A DNA stretch of 64,000 bases from Halobacillus sp. A5 (GTDB lineage: Bacteria > Bacillota > Bacilli > Bacillales > Halobacillaceae), in assembly GCF_024189315.1 (NCBI RefSeq), contig NZ_JAIZEO010000006.1:1-64000 (forward strand), given 5' to 3'. Made by a program: the position numbers and the translations under genes. This document shows positions 26,191 through 35,415 of this stretch, piece by piece. Under the pieces are notes generated by a model. That model had not been told where the DNA came from and did no database searches. It worked only from the letters and a program-made list of their open reading frames with translations. The number at the start of each line of letters is the position of its first letter. The stretch's first letter is position 1.

Positions 26191-27126
26191 TCACTGTCCA
26201 TTTGACAGCCTTCCCTGATTCTTAGCGACTGCCGGGTCAGGGGTCAGGAACGTAAAGTGCCCGTGCAGCACTTGAATATGGGAAGGAGTGGCTCCTTTTA
26301 TCTCCCCATCCATATCTACTTTCTGCTCTTTCTCCACGTTGACTTTGATATTATTTCCCTGCAGATACGACAGCTCCTGAAAGTTATCCGGATCGGACCA
26401 GGGCTTGTTCATCGACAGCAGTTCCCTGAACAATGTTAAGTTCGAGTTCTTAATAATGAGCACGTCAAAACGCCCGTCTTCCGGGCTGGCTTCCGGCAGC
26501 GGCACCTCTCTCGTTCCAATAAATCGTCCATTCAATACTAAAACCATTACGGCTTCTTCTCTAATCTTCTCCCCATCTACATCTAACACAAAATGAAAAG
26601 ATTCGGCCTGATTCATTGTCTTAAAAGCACTAATAAAATAGCTCAGAACTCCAAAACGATCCTTCTGCCCCTCATCAATATTTGTCGAGGTTTCCGTAAT
26701 TAAACCGATTCCCCAAAAGTTTATAAAATAATTATCATTACTTTGACCGATATCCACTTTTGTTTCCTCACCGTTTATCACAGCTTCAGCTGCCTGCTTC
26801 ATCTGCGGCGGGGTACCAAGCACTCTGCTGAAATCGTTACACGTTCCCCCTGGAAGTATGCCGATCACTGGTCTGTCCGGTTTGTCCGCCAGACAGTTAA
26901 TGCATTCATGCAGCGTGCCATCCCCACCCAGAATAAATAGAACGTCCACATACGGACCATAGCTGCAGCACGTTTCTTTAAACTCTTCCAGCGTTTCCGT
27001 CTGTATGACCTGCAATTCTTTGATTTCCTTTGTGATAACGGGGATGGTTTCTGAAAGGTTTTGTTCTAATTGTCCATTTCCCGAATTGCCGTTGTATATA
27101 AATAACCCACGTTCATAACGAGGCAT
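26191..27126 (-). CDS. Diacylglycerol kinase family lipid kinase (YegS/BmrU type)
   Basis: A 311-residue DAGK-catalytic-domain protein with the nucleotide motif ILGGDGTLHE and the following PGGTCNDFSR. It phosphorylates a lipid such as diacylglycerol; the exact substrate is not known. The start is ATG 27126 because AAGGAGG lies 6 nt upstream; the longer reading to 27231 runs through the promoter. A second paralogue is at 51368-52264. A promoter TTGATA-N18-TATAAT precedes it, and it diverges from a marR gene. Confidence 0.87.
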   Translation of the reverse strand: MPRYERGLFIYNGNSGNGQLEQNLSETIPVITKEIKELQVIQTETLEEFKETCCSYGPYVDVLFILGGDGTLHECINCLADKPDRPVIGILPGGTCNDFSRVLGTPPQMKQAAEAVINGEETKVDIGQSNDNYFINFWGIGLITETSTNIDEGQKDRFGVLSYFISAFKTMNQAESFHFVLDVDGEKIREEAVMVLVLNGRFIGTREVPLPEASPEDGRFDVLIIKNSNLTLFRELLSMNKPWSDPDNFQELSYLQGNNIKVNVEKEQKVDMDGEIKGATPSHIQVLHGHFTFLTPDPAVAKNQGRLSNGQ

Positions 27127-27156
27127 CATCATCCTCCTTCCCCCGTTCTCCGTCTT

Positions 27157-27186
27157 ATTATAATTGCCTGTTTTCATCCCTATCAA
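27157..27186 (-). promoter_or_regulatory. Promoter of the lipid kinase gene
   Basis: TTGATA (27181-27186) and TATAAT (27157-27162) on the minus strand with an 18-bp spacer, about 30 bp upstream of the start. Confidence 0.6.
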
Positions 27187-27271
27187 ACGTATGTCCACTC
27201 CATAAACAAAGGGGTTTACCATTCCCCACAAAACTTATATACTTATCCTAGTTTAGGAGGCTGACTGAAGA

Positions 27272-27712
27272 ATGAATAGACAAATCGAACCTTTGTTAGG
27301 CTATAATATCAATGTCATCTCTCATTTCTTAAAAAATATTTATAATGATAAATTGAGCGAATACGGCCTTACCAACGCGCAGGCGAAAGTGATTTACTTT
27401 CTGGCCAAGCACGGGGAGCAGAGTCAGTCTGATTTGCAGAACCGTCTATATATTAAAGCCTCATCGATGAACGGCATTATTGAAACGCTGCTTAAGAATA
27501 AATGCATTACAAAAGGGTCAAGCGTCAAGGATAAGCGCACGAAGATGATTCGATTAACACAAAAAGGGGAAAAGCTGGATCAAACCATTTGGTCCATTAT
27601 CCAGGAGATCGAAACGGAAATTACGAAGGGCTTTTCTTCTGAAGAGCAGCAGGTCATCGTCTCATGGCTGCACAGAATGAAAAATAACTTAACCGACGAC
27701 GCAAAAAGCTGA
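27272..27712 (+). CDS. MarR family transcriptional regulator
   Basis: A 146-residue winged-helix protein. The DNA-binding core LTNAQAKVIYFLAKHGEQSQSDLQ and the wing region VKDKRTKMIRLTQKGEKL are clear. GGAGG precedes the ATG. It is followed by its own terminator and then by a membrane protein/adaptor pair on the same strand, which it may regulate. Ligand unknown. Confidence 0.85.
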   Translation: MNRQIEPLLGYNINVISHFLKNIYNDKLSEYGLTNAQAKVIYFLAKHGEQSQSDLQNRLYIKASSMNGIIETLLKNKCITKGSSVKDKRTKMIRLTQKGEKLDQTIWSIIQEIETEITKGFSSEEQQVIVSWLHRMKNNLTDDAKS

Positions 27713-27756
27713 CAGAAAATGAATGACCAGCCTCCCTTACCCGCGCTGTCTGATCC

Positions 27757-27786
27757 AAAAGCCGCTTCAAAATGAAGCGGCTTTTT
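27757..27786 (+). terminator. Terminator after marR
   Basis: AAAAGCCGCTTCA and TGAAGCGGCTTTT form a near-perfect stem with an AAA loop and a T tail. Confidence 0.9.
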
Positions 27787-27869
27787 CCAATTATTGATAA
27801 AAATCGATAGAAAGATTAAGAATTTTCAGTTACACTTATGATTAGATGTAATGAGGAAGGTGACGTTCA

Positions 27870-28544
27870 ATGACCTACTATACAAGCTCTATTAAACTAC
27901 TATTCCATCCGCGTAACCAGCTCGTTAGTTTGCGAAAAGCAGAACGCCTTCGTGGATTCTGGAAAACTTTTTTTCTTCTCTTCTTTTTTACTATTCTTAC
28001 ATATGCAGCTACAGCCTGGGCCGGTCTGGGCACCGATCCACTATCAGGAGAAATAAGCACTCTCAGCCGAATCGACTTTGAATTCCAGAAAGTTTGGTTT
28101 TTATTCGGCCGGATCGCTGCAGGTCTTAGTTTATTCCTCGGAGTATTGATCTTACCCCCTTTTATTTTCTGGCTACTCTTTGACCTGCCTTTTAAAAAAA
28201 TAGTCAACATTCAATTAAGCGTATGGATATTGATGCTTGTCGAGCGTCTTACCTGGATTCCTTTCATGATTTATCTGGGACTTGATTGGTATGTATCGCC
28301 TTTATCATTTGGTATCATCGCTTCTTACTTTACACATTTAGATTGGATGATCTATTTCTTTGGATCACTGTCGTTGTTTCAGCTTTTCATTGTTTGGTTT
28401 CAAGTCAAATCGATCACCTGGCTCTCTCCATCAAGAAGATGGTGGATCATAGCAGGTGTCATTCTTTGGAATATCATCTTATGGGCCGGAACAGCGGCAT
28501 TAGTCTATTTCGATGAAACTATCGTACAACTATTACTCTCTTAA
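27870..28544 (+). CDS. Yip1-like integral membrane protein (YknW-like)
   Basis: A 224-residue protein with about five transmembrane segments (for example FFLLFFFTILTYAATAWAG and LSLFLGVLILPPFIFWLLF). Size, topology and position before an HlyD-like adaptor resemble YknW, the Yip1-type partner in the B. subtilis YknWXYZ exporter. Sequence similarity cannot be proven by eye. The next gene starts 15 nt downstream, suggesting one operon. Confidence 0.6.
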   Translation: MTYYTSSIKLLFHPRNQLVSLRKAERLRGFWKTFFLLFFFTILTYAATAWAGLGTDPLSGEISTLSRIDFEFQKVWFLFGRIAAGLSLFLGVLILPPFIFWLLFDLPFKKIVNIQLSVWILMLVERLTWIPFMIYLGLDWYVSPLSFGIIASYFTHLDWMIYFFGSLSLFQLFIVWFQVKSITWLSPSRRWWIIAGVILWNIILWAGTAALVYFDETIVQLLLS

Positions 28545-28559
28545 AAGGATGATCGAATA

Positions 28560-29855
28560 ATGAAGTCAACTCGCAGAAAGAAATGGATAGCAGCTGGTGT
28601 TTTTCTTTTTATTGTCTGCAACAGCCTATTACTCTATTTTGATAAAGAAAAAGCTGTTGAGCGTAAATCATTCGTCCATAACTGGTCAGGTACATTTACT
28701 GACGACGTGGTGGAATCTATTGACGTCCGTGGTGTATTTGCTTCCAATGAAGACGCCCCTGTTTATTTTGACGACAACACCGGTGCTTTTCAGGAGTTTT
28801 TTGTGGAGGTGGGTGATGAGGTAAGTGAGGGGGATGAACTGTACGCTTACGAAGTGCTCGATTTTGAGAACCAGGTTAGCGATCTTGAGCTTGAAGCGGC
28901 AAAAATAGAAGAGGAAATTACGGCCATTGATACATATCTTACCGAGCTTGAAAGCTATACGATCGAGGAAGGGTCGGATGATTCATTCGAGGGCTTTGAC
29001 TCCCCTTTCCCGTCTGACGAATCTGACGAAGATGAAGACTCTGAGGAAAACGGTGAAGACAATGATAACGAAGAGTCTACAGCTGAGGCTGAGCTGATTC
29101 AGGAAGAAGCGATCAACGATAAAGAAAAAGAACGAGCCCAGAAGGAAGCTGAACTGGCCATGGTGAATGACCAGCTTGATCAGCTGACAACAACCGGGCA
29201 GACGATCACCGTCCGCAGTACATTTGAAGGCGTAGTGCGTGATCTGTCAGAAGACTTATCCACTCCTATACTTACTCTGTCTTCCACAGAGCTTGTCGTT
29301 GAGGGGGAAGTAAATGAAGAGGATCGGAAGCTTATTGAAGAAGAGATGCGGACAGAAGTCACAGTTGAAGATATAGAGGATGGTGAAGTTACTCTTCCAG
29401 GCGCAATAGCTGAACTCGACACGTTTTCTAAGGAAACAGACGTCCAAAAAGCGAGCAGATATCCTTTTGAAATCACGTTAACTGAGGAAAACGAAGAGAT
29501 AAGACCCGGTTATCATACGGATGTTGAAGTCATTACAGATGAAGCGGCCGATGCAGTTGCTGCTTATGAAGACGTTTTGATTACGGGTGAACATCTATAC
29601 GCCTGGGAAATGACGGCTGCCGGTGTACTTGAAAGAAAAGAAATCGAGACAGGGTTAGAAGAGGAAGGAGTTGTGGAAATCACAGACGGTCTGGAGAATC
29701 AGGTGAAGCTTGCCGATGAACCCGAAGGCCAATTCCGCACCCTTACCCCTTTTATCACACCAATCGATCTTAGCCACGTCAAAGAAGATGAGCTCTTCGA
29801 CGGTTCAAAAGCGATTATGAAAGAGAACTTCCTGCTCGGAATCTTTAATAGATAA
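28560..29855 (+). CDS. HlyD/YknX-like membrane fusion (adaptor) protein
   Basis: A 431-residue protein with an N-terminal signal anchor (WIAAGVFLFIVCNSLLLYF, about 9-27). It has a lipoyl half-motif (VEVGDEVSEGDELYAYEV), a predicted coiled coil (about 100-215) interrupted by a very acidic stretch (about 140-168), a second lipoyl half (TVRSTFEGVVRDL), and beta-barrel regions. This is the layout of periplasmic-adaptor-type proteins of ABC exporters such as YknX. No ATPase or permease follows. The acidic insert fits a halophile surface protein. Confidence 0.7.
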   Translation: MKSTRRKKWIAAGVFLFIVCNSLLLYFDKEKAVERKSFVHNWSGTFTDDVVESIDVRGVFASNEDAPVYFDDNTGAFQEFFVEVGDEVSEGDELYAYEVLDFENQVSDLELEAAKIEEEITAIDTYLTELESYTIEEGSDDSFEGFDSPFPSDESDEDEDSEENGEDNDNEESTAEAELIQEEAINDKEKERAQKEAELAMVNDQLDQLTTTGQTITVRSTFEGVVRDLSEDLSTPILTLSSTELVVEGEVNEEDRKLIEEEMRTEVTVEDIEDGEVTLPGAIAELDTFSKETDVQKASRYPFEITLTEENEEIRPGYHTDVEVITDEAADAVAAYEDVLITGEHLYAWEMTAAGVLERKEIETGLEEEGVVEITDGLENQVKLADEPEGQFRTLTPFITPIDLSHVKEDELFDGSKAIMKENFLLGIFNR

Positions 29856-29953
29856 CAGCTCTCTTCAAGTGAAAGCTTTTGCAAAAGTTAAAGTCTCATG
29901 CCACGATGTATAGTAGTTTAAGTAGAACATCGTCGAGTAAAGGGGCCAATCTT

Positions 29954-30952
29954 ATGAAGTTAAGCGTACTAGATCAATCTCCTATTCTATCAGGCAGTAC
30001 ACCAGAGGAAGCATTTCAGCAGACAACCGAGCTTGCTAAACGAACTGATGAACTTGGCTTCCACCGCTTCTGGGCAGCCGAACATCACAGTACAAAGGGA
30101 CTTGCGGGTTCCTCTCCGGAAATTCTGGCTGCACATTTAGCCAGTCAGACGAGCCGTATACGTATTGGCACAGGTGGTATACTCCTCCCCCACTACAGCC
30201 CTTATAAAATTGCGGAAGTATTTCGCGTGCTTGAAACGCTCTACCCTGGACGAATTGATTTAGGGGTCGGCCGCTCCCCGGGGGGAGTTCCTAATGTGAA
30301 TCTCGCTTTAAACCGCGGCCAGATTCCATCCATTGAAGATTACCCCAAACAATTAAGCGAGCTTCTCTCCTATCTTTATGGAGAAGACCCTCACGGGATG
30401 GGTATCTTCGCCGCACCTAAAGGAGAGAGCAGTCCGCCAATCTGGATGCTTGGATCAAGCGGCACGAGTGCCAGAGTCGCTTCTGAACTTGGAGTTTCGT
30501 ATTCATTTGCCCATTTTATCAATGGACACGGAGGGTCACGGGCGATGAACCGTTACTTTGATTACTTTCACCCCTCCGTACAGCAGAAAGAACCCCATGG
30601 GAACGTATCTATCTTTGCTGTGTGTGCCGAAACAGATGAACATGCAGAGTTCCTTGCTTCAAGTCTTGACTTAGCGATATTAAAGATTGAACAAGGCGGC
30701 CTGCAGCGCAGCTTTCCTACCCCTGATGAAGCGTTAGACTATTCGTACAGTGTGTTTGAAGAGCAGCAAATTCAGGATAACCGTAATCGTATGGTTGTCG
30801 GTTCTCCTGGCAAAGTAAAAGAGGAAATCGAATGGCTGGCTCATTACTACAATGTGGATGAAGTGATTATCAATACAATCGTTTCTCCTTTTGAAGATCG
30901 GTTGAAGTCCTATCAATTAATTGCTGAAGCGTTTCAGCTGAACAAGGAGTGA
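29954..30952 (+). CDS. Luciferase-like flavin-dependent monooxygenase (LLM class)
   Basis: A 332-residue bacterial-luciferase-like protein. Family marks are MKLSVLDQSPI, WAAEHHS, GTGGILLPHYSPYKIAE, and VGRSPGG. It probably uses reduced flavin; the substrate is unknown. The start is ATG 29954, 8 nt after AAAGGGG. The longer reading from 29879 lacks a ribosome binding site. A VOC family gene begins 8 nt downstream, so the two are likely co-transcribed. Confidence 0.87.
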   Translation: MKLSVLDQSPILSGSTPEEAFQQTTELAKRTDELGFHRFWAAEHHSTKGLAGSSPEILAAHLASQTSRIRIGTGGILLPHYSPYKIAEVFRVLETLYPGRIDLGVGRSPGGVPNVNLALNRGQIPSIEDYPKQLSELLSYLYGEDPHGMGIFAAPKGESSPPIWMLGSSGTSARVASELGVSYSFAHFINGHGGSRAMNRYFDYFHPSVQQKEPHGNVSIFAVCAETDEHAEFLASSLDLAILKIEQGGLQRSFPTPDEALDYSYSVFEEQQIQDNRNRMVVGSPGKVKEEIEWLAHYYNVDEVIINTIVSPFEDRLKSYQLIAEAFQLNKE

Positions 30953-30959
30953 ACAATTC

Positions 30960-31631
30960 ATGCTCGCTTTTGATCATTTGGTGATTGCCTCTAAACAGCC
31001 CGGGGTAGAACAGAAATCCTTCACCCGGAATTATGGACTTCTCGGTGTAGAAGGAGGAAACCATAAGCTTTGGGGCACATTCAATGAACTGTGCTACTTT
31101 ACGAACGACAATTACGTCGAATGGCTCGGGCTTCTAGATCGTGAAAAGGCAGCGAGATCAGACAATCCGCTCATTCAGCAGTTTAAACAAACGTTTGACC
31201 AGGGTGAATTCGGTCCCTTTCAGTTCGCCCTCAGGACCACCTGCATGGATGAATACGTCAAGAACTTTAACGAAAACAGCATCCCTTACCAAGGCCCTTT
31301 TCCGGGTGAAAGGAAACGTCCTGATGGATCTTTGCTGAAATGGCGGATGCTCTTTCCTCACACAAACGGTGAAGAAAATTTGCTTCTGCCCTTTCTTATT
31401 GAATGGACTGGTAAAAATGTCCCTTCAAGCGAGCATGAAATAAACCAATCCCGGTTCCTCCGGATTTGCATCGGTGTTCAGAACTTAAAGACAGCTGCAA
31501 GTCTGTATCCCTCTATTTATCAATTAGAAAGCCAGGTCGAAAACCATACATTTTCATTAGCTAATGGTGAATTAATTTTAAAAGAGAATCCGCCCTCTCT
31601 CCGTGCTGATTATACTGATTTCTCCATCTAA
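30960..31631 (+). CDS. VOC/glyoxalase-like domain protein
   Basis: A 223-residue protein with the N-terminal FDHLVIAS and LWGTFNELCYFTNDNYVEWLG segments characteristic of the glyoxalase-like (PF13468-type) VOC superfamily. Function unknown. It is coupled to the upstream monooxygenase gene with 8 nt between them. A terminator follows. Confidence 0.75.
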   Translation: MLAFDHLVIASKQPGVEQKSFTRNYGLLGVEGGNHKLWGTFNELCYFTNDNYVEWLGLLDREKAARSDNPLIQQFKQTFDQGEFGPFQFALRTTCMDEYVKNFNENSIPYQGPFPGERKRPDGSLLKWRMLFPHTNGEENLLLPFLIEWTGKNVPSSEHEINQSRFLRICIGVQNLKTAASLYPSIYQLESQVENHTFSLANGELILKENPPSLRADYTDFSI

Positions 31632-31660
31632 CGCTGACTCATGAGTCGGCGTTTTTTTTT
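31630..31660 (+). terminator. Terminator after the VOC gene
   Basis: AACGCTGACTC and GAGTCGGCGTT stem followed by nine T residues. Confidence 0.9.
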
Positions 31661-31734
31661 GGTCATCTATTTACATTTGTAAAAATTAACCGATATTACA
31701 GGATGTCAGACATCTTACGTTAGGAGTTGAGTTT

Positions 31735-32682
31735 ATGAAAGCCTACCGATGGTTCGGTTTAATGATTTTATTACTAGCAGCAGCGGGCTGCAGCAGCAGT
31801 GAAGCTGATTCGGCCAGTGCCGATAAAGGAATCAGCGCCGGCCTTCTCGTTACAGAAAGCGGGCTTGGTGACGATTCGTTTAGCGACTCGGCCTTTCAGG
31901 GACTGGAGCTGGCCAGGGACGAATTGAATATTTCCTTCGATTATCGTGAACCTTTTGATGGAGACTTCGAGGGTCATATGGAAGATTTAATTGAACAGGA
32001 TCACGATGTAATTATGGGGCTTGGCTATGATGCTCAAGCGTCTATCGATGCTCTTGCGGAAGAATATCCGGATCAGCAGTTTGTATTAATCGACGCGGTT
32101 TCTGAGTTTGAGAATGTGACGTCGATTACGTTTCGGGAGGATGAAGGCAGTTATTTAATTGGTCTGCTGGCAGGAATGAAGACAGAATCGGACGTGGTTG
32201 GATTTGTCGGCGGAGAGAAGATTGAGGTTGTGGAGCGGTTTGAGACCGGCTTTCGTGATGGGGTCGAGGAAGTAAATGAAGAGGCCGAAGTGCTTGTCGA
32301 ATACGCTGAGACGTTCGACGATGATGCGAAAGGTGCAGAGCTGACCCGGGAAATGGCGGATGAGAATGCGGATTATGTTTTTCATGCGGCTGGTTTTACG
32401 GGTGTCGGCGTGATGAAGGAAGCGGAAAACCTGGGAATCTATGCATTTGGCGCAGACAGCGATCAATACTTTGTTGCTGAGGATGCCGTTGTGTCTTCGA
32501 TGATGAAGAATGTAAATGTCGCGCTCTATGATGTCATGGCTCAGCTGGCTGATGGCGAGGAACTCGAGGGTGGATTGAAAGAGCTCGGCATTGAGGAAGA
32601 AGGCGTCGGTCTTGCCCCTATCCGGTTAATTGATATGTCGAATGAGGAACAGGAACGGATTGACGAGGAGGTTGGACAATGA
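31735..32682 (+). CDS. BMP/PnrA-type basic membrane lipoprotein
   Basis: A 315-residue lipoprotein with signal peptide and lipobox AAAGC (Cys about residue 19). The body is a periplasmic-binding fold of the Bmp family ([60 protein letters not shown]). Relatives bind purine nucleosides (PnrA) or act in competence (Med). It is highly acidic. Its stop codon overlaps the start of a chemoreceptor gene (ATGA) and no ABC permease or ATPase follows. I infer a binding protein presenting a ligand to the receptor. Confidence 0.85.
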   Translation: MKAYRWFGLMILLLAAAGCSSSEADSASADKGISAGLLVTESGLGDDSFSDSAFQGLELARDELNISFDYREPFDGDFEGHMEDLIEQDHDVIMGLGYDAQASIDALAEEYPDQQFVLIDAVSEFENVTSITFREDEGSYLIGLLAGMKTESDVVGFVGGEKIEVVERFETGFRDGVEEVNEEAEVLVEYAETFDDDAKGAELTREMADENADYVFHAAGFTGVGVMKEAENLGIYAFGADSDQYFVAEDAVVSSMMKNVNVALYDVMAQLADGEELEGGLKELGIEEEGVGLAPIRLIDMSNEEQERIDEEVGQ

Positions 32683-34418
32683 CGATAGGTAAACGTTTAT
32701 ATACGATGACACTTCTGCCTCTTTTGTTAAGTTTACTGCTTATTTCTTATATCGTGTTTCAAATGATCAGCTTTGAGAGTTCAAGTAACGAAGACGTGGC
32801 TTTTCTTCTAGAAGGAAAAGAGGTAAACAGCCAGTTGGTTTCAGTCGAGCAGGCGTTAGATACATATGGATACAGCCCTTCTGAAGCTACTAAGGAGGAG
32901 GCGCTGACTCAAATTGAGACGACAGGTGAATCGTTTGAAAACTTGTCCCCTATGATCCAGACAGCATCGCAGGAACAATGGTATGAGCAGGCACAGACGA
33001 AATATGAGGAGTGGCAGCAGACCGCCATTGAAGCGCTTGAAGCCGAAGACAATAACGAAGTGCAGAGGCAGGCATCACGTACAGCTGGTATAGTAAATGA
33101 TACGTATAATCTGCAGGAAGAAGCTCAGGCTTGGTATGACAATAAAGTAGCCGCACAGGCTGATTCGATTCGTAATTTAATTATTTTTGCCCTCGTGTCA
33201 GCAGGAGTGTTAGTCGTATTATCCATTTTTGCTACGTCCCGCCTGACTTCACGTATTGCTAAACCGATGCGGGAGCTTGCTCATAAAGCTTCACAAGTAG
33301 CCGGCGGAGATTTAACCACAAGAATTGAAACGACAGCTCGTGAAAATGATGAAATCGGCCAGCTGAAACGTGCTTTTCAAACGATGGTGGATAACTTAAC
33401 AACCACCCTTCAGTCAGTACACCGCATTGGCGGCAACGTTGAACAATTCAGTTCTAAGCTGAACAAGGAAATGGCAGGGCTCTCAGAGGTTACCGGGCAA
33501 GTCTCAAGTTCGACTGATGAATTAGCACAGGGAAGCCAGTCCATTTCAAATGATATTCAGGAAATCGCCTCATTAATGGACAAAATGAACCGTGATTTTG
33601 AGCGTAATACAGAGGAGAGCAAGCTTGCTTCTGAAAAAAGCACACAGGCGCTCTCTTCTGCACAGGAAGGTCAGGAAGCTATACTGGACCAGCGCCAGGT
33701 CATGGAGAAAAACAATCAGTCGATCACCAATGTGGAAGGTTCAGTGAATGAATTTATCCGTTATACAGATCAAATTGAAGTAACCGTGAAATTGGTAAAT
33801 GAAATTGCGGAACAAACGAACCTGCTCGCTTTAAACGCAGCTATTGAAGCAGCCCGCGCAGGAGAACATGGGAAAGGATTTGCTGTAGTTGCAGAGGAAG
33901 TAAGGAAGCTTGCCGATCAATCCACGAAAGCAACCGGCGAGATCTCTACTATGGTTCAGCAAATTAAATCAGGAGTTACCACTATTGAGGAAGAAATGAA
34001 AGAAACGATGACACTTACTGAACAACAGCATCAATCCTTAAACGCCTCTGAAGGGGCCTTTAACGTGATTCACACGCAGGTGGATGCAATCTATCAGCAA
34101 TTAAACGATTTAGTTAAAGGGATGATGGAGTCGAAGGAGCAGAGCTCACAAGTAACCTCTTCTGTTGAGAATGTCAGCGCCATAACGGAAGAAACAGCGG
34201 CAGGAACAGAAGAAATTTCTGCTTCAGCTGAAGAGCAGCAGAATGCGTTCAATCAATTAAAAAATGAAGCCGACCATTTAGAAGGAATGGTGGTAGATTT
34301 AAATAAACAATTAGCTCATTTTCAATGGGAGCAGCGTCCTTCAGATGGAGAGTTTTTGAAGCTGGGTGAAACAAAGAAAGAAGACGATAACGAAAGCATG
34401 CCTTATGCAGCAAGCTGA
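32679..34418 (+). CDS. Methyl-accepting chemotaxis protein
   Basis: A 579-residue chemoreceptor. It has TM1 at about 10-29, an extracellular helical region at about 30-162, TM2 at about 165-186, HAMP at about 187-240, then a long cytoplasmic coiled coil. The invariant hairpin tip [21 protein letters not shown] is near residues 373-393. Methylation-type Glu/Gln-rich helices flank it. The small extracellular domain has no recognisable Cache or PAS fold. The ATG overlaps the stop of the BMP lipoprotein gene, so translation is coupled. Confidence 0.93.
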   Translation: MTIGKRLYTMTLLPLLLSLLLISYIVFQMISFESSSNEDVAFLLEGKEVNSQLVSVEQALDTYGYSPSEATKEEALTQIETTGESFENLSPMIQTASQEQWYEQAQTKYEEWQQTAIEALEAEDNNEVQRQASRTAGIVNDTYNLQEEAQAWYDNKVAAQADSIRNLIIFALVSAGVLVVLSIFATSRLTSRIAKPMRELAHKASQVAGGDLTTRIETTARENDEIGQLKRAFQTMVDNLTTTLQSVHRIGGNVEQFSSKLNKEMAGLSEVTGQVSSSTDELAQGSQSISNDIQEIASLMDKMNRDFERNTEESKLASEKSTQALSSAQEGQEAILDQRQVMEKNNQSITNVEGSVNEFIRYTDQIEVTVKLVNEIAEQTNLLALNAAIEAARAGEHGKGFAVVAEEVRKLADQSTKATGEISTMVQQIKSGVTTIEEEMKETMTLTEQQHQSLNASEGAFNVIHTQVDAIYQQLNDLVKGMMESKEQSSQVTSSVENVSAITEETAAGTEEISASAEEQQNAFNQLKNEADHLEGMVVDLNKQLAHFQWEQRPSDGEFLKLGETKKEDDNESMPYAAS

Positions 34419-34427
34419 GTATATCAA

Positions 34428-34458
34428 AAAGGGAGCAGACCAATTGCTCCCTTTTTTT
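34428..34458 (+). terminator. Terminator after the chemoreceptor gene
   Basis: AAAGGGAGCA and TGCTCCCTTT stem, loop GACCAAT, then T7. A near-identical copy is at 34903-34932. Confidence 0.9.
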
Positions 34459-34483
34459 CCAAGCTGTTGAAAAGACTTGAATG

Positions 34484-34905
34484 GATGTACACATGATATC
34501 TCATGGTTCCTCTATCAGACTAAGAAGAAAAAGGAACTGGAAAAAGCGCTGCTTTTAAGTGGGGGAGGCGGAAAATCTCTTTGTTCTGCTCGTCCCACAG
34601 GAGGCGTCACGCTTTCCTTTCCTTTTAACCAAAAGAGATTCTCGAAACCGTTTGATCACGGAGCCTTGTGGAAAAGGATCTCATAAACGCCGCCAGGTCC
34701 AGTGATCATTTATCAAAAAAGGGTTTTAGGAAACGGCGATACTCCTAAGGGAGAGACGAATCAGGTGTGACCCCGGAGGGCTGATAACGCCCGAGGAGGC
34801 ACACCGTTCGCCCTTGGAAAGGGAGTCGTTTCCTAAAACCCTTTCCCTTGATCATGTAAGGAATGTTACACTTTCGAAACGATCGTTTCTCAACAAACCG
34901 GTAAA
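34484..34905. repeat. Long dispersed intergenic repeat, most complete copy
   Basis: Left end contains ATGTACACATG and GTTCCTCTATCAGA...AAAAGGAAC. The middle contains GGAAAAAGCGCTGCTTTTAAG and CACGGAGCCTTGTGGAAAAGG. The right end (read on minus) contains GTTGAGAAACGATCG and CGAAAGTGTAACATT. Colinear partial copies occur at 41245-41345, 53940-54080, 55340-55513 and 58458-58600. A shorter inverted-repeat element is embedded at 34718-34844. The gene-free stretch 34419-35101 consists mainly of this repeat. Confidence 0.7.
34718..34844. mobile_element. MITE-like element with 18-bp perfect terminal inverted repeats
   Basis: AAAGGGTTTTAGGAAACG (34718-34735) is perfectly repeated in inverse at 34827-34844. 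The interior has further pairing (AGGTGTGACC with GGCACACC) and the text CCCGAGGAGGC, resembling a GC-rich intergenic repeat common in Bacillaceae. No ORF. TGATCAT occurs just outside both ends. Confidence 0.65.
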
Positions 34906-34932
34906 AGGGAGCAGACCAATTGCTCCTTTTTC
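34903..34932 (+). terminator. Second copy of the MCP terminator hairpin
   Basis: AAAAGGGAGCA, GACCAAT loop, TGCTCCTTTTT. The hairpin and loop match those at 34428-34458. The two copies bracket the long repeat, suggesting the repeat entered or was duplicated with the terminator. Confidence 0.7.
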
Positions 34933-35101
34933 ATTTTATAAAGCTTTTTTAATTAATAGTGTTGACGGTCTACCTTCCCATCCTCCCCGCTGTCTCTATA
35001 AGAAGACTTAAGTATATAGATGACCCTTTCTCGTAAACAGAAACAACCTCATTCAATTAATATGAAACCATTTAGCAGCTGTCTTCGTTTAGTTAATAAG
35101 G

Positions 35102-35359
35102 TTAATAACGCTGGGGGCGGCCGGCTGGACGTTCGAGCGATAATAAATCTTCATCAAGATTAACGACCTTCTGCTCTACCATTTGTCTTGCATCATAAAT
35201 CCCTTTATTATACATAAACGGTCCTAATTCCTTCACCATGAATTCCAGCAGCTGGCCGGCAGCTAATTCACCCATCTGTTCATCTCGCTCAAGCTCAAAA
35301 TATTCTTGAAGACGATCAATCATATATTCTCTCTGTTCTTTCGATAATGATTTATTCAC
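35102..35359 (-). CDS. DUF2164 family protein
   Basis: An 85-residue protein of the DUF2164 family: LSKEQREYMIDRLQEYFELERDEQMGEL, then FMYNKGIYDARQMVEQK. Function unknown. It starts at GTG 35359, preceded by GGAGGGG. Monocistronic, divergent from the next gene. Confidence 0.85.
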   Translation of the reverse strand: MNKSLSKEQREYMIDRLQEYFELERDEQMGELAAGQLLEFMVKELGPFMYNKGIYDARQMVEQKVVNLDEDLLSLERPAGRPQRY

Positions 35360-35415
35360 AATATCCCCTCCATGACCTTATCGTAGCACACCTATTTTAA
35401 AAAGGAGGCAGCTCA

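Noticed and set aside
34477-35011. Two plus-strand ORFs of 65-69 codons in the gap after the chemoreceptor gene
   Set aside because: They lie within the dispersed repeat and the MITE-like element and differ between copies.
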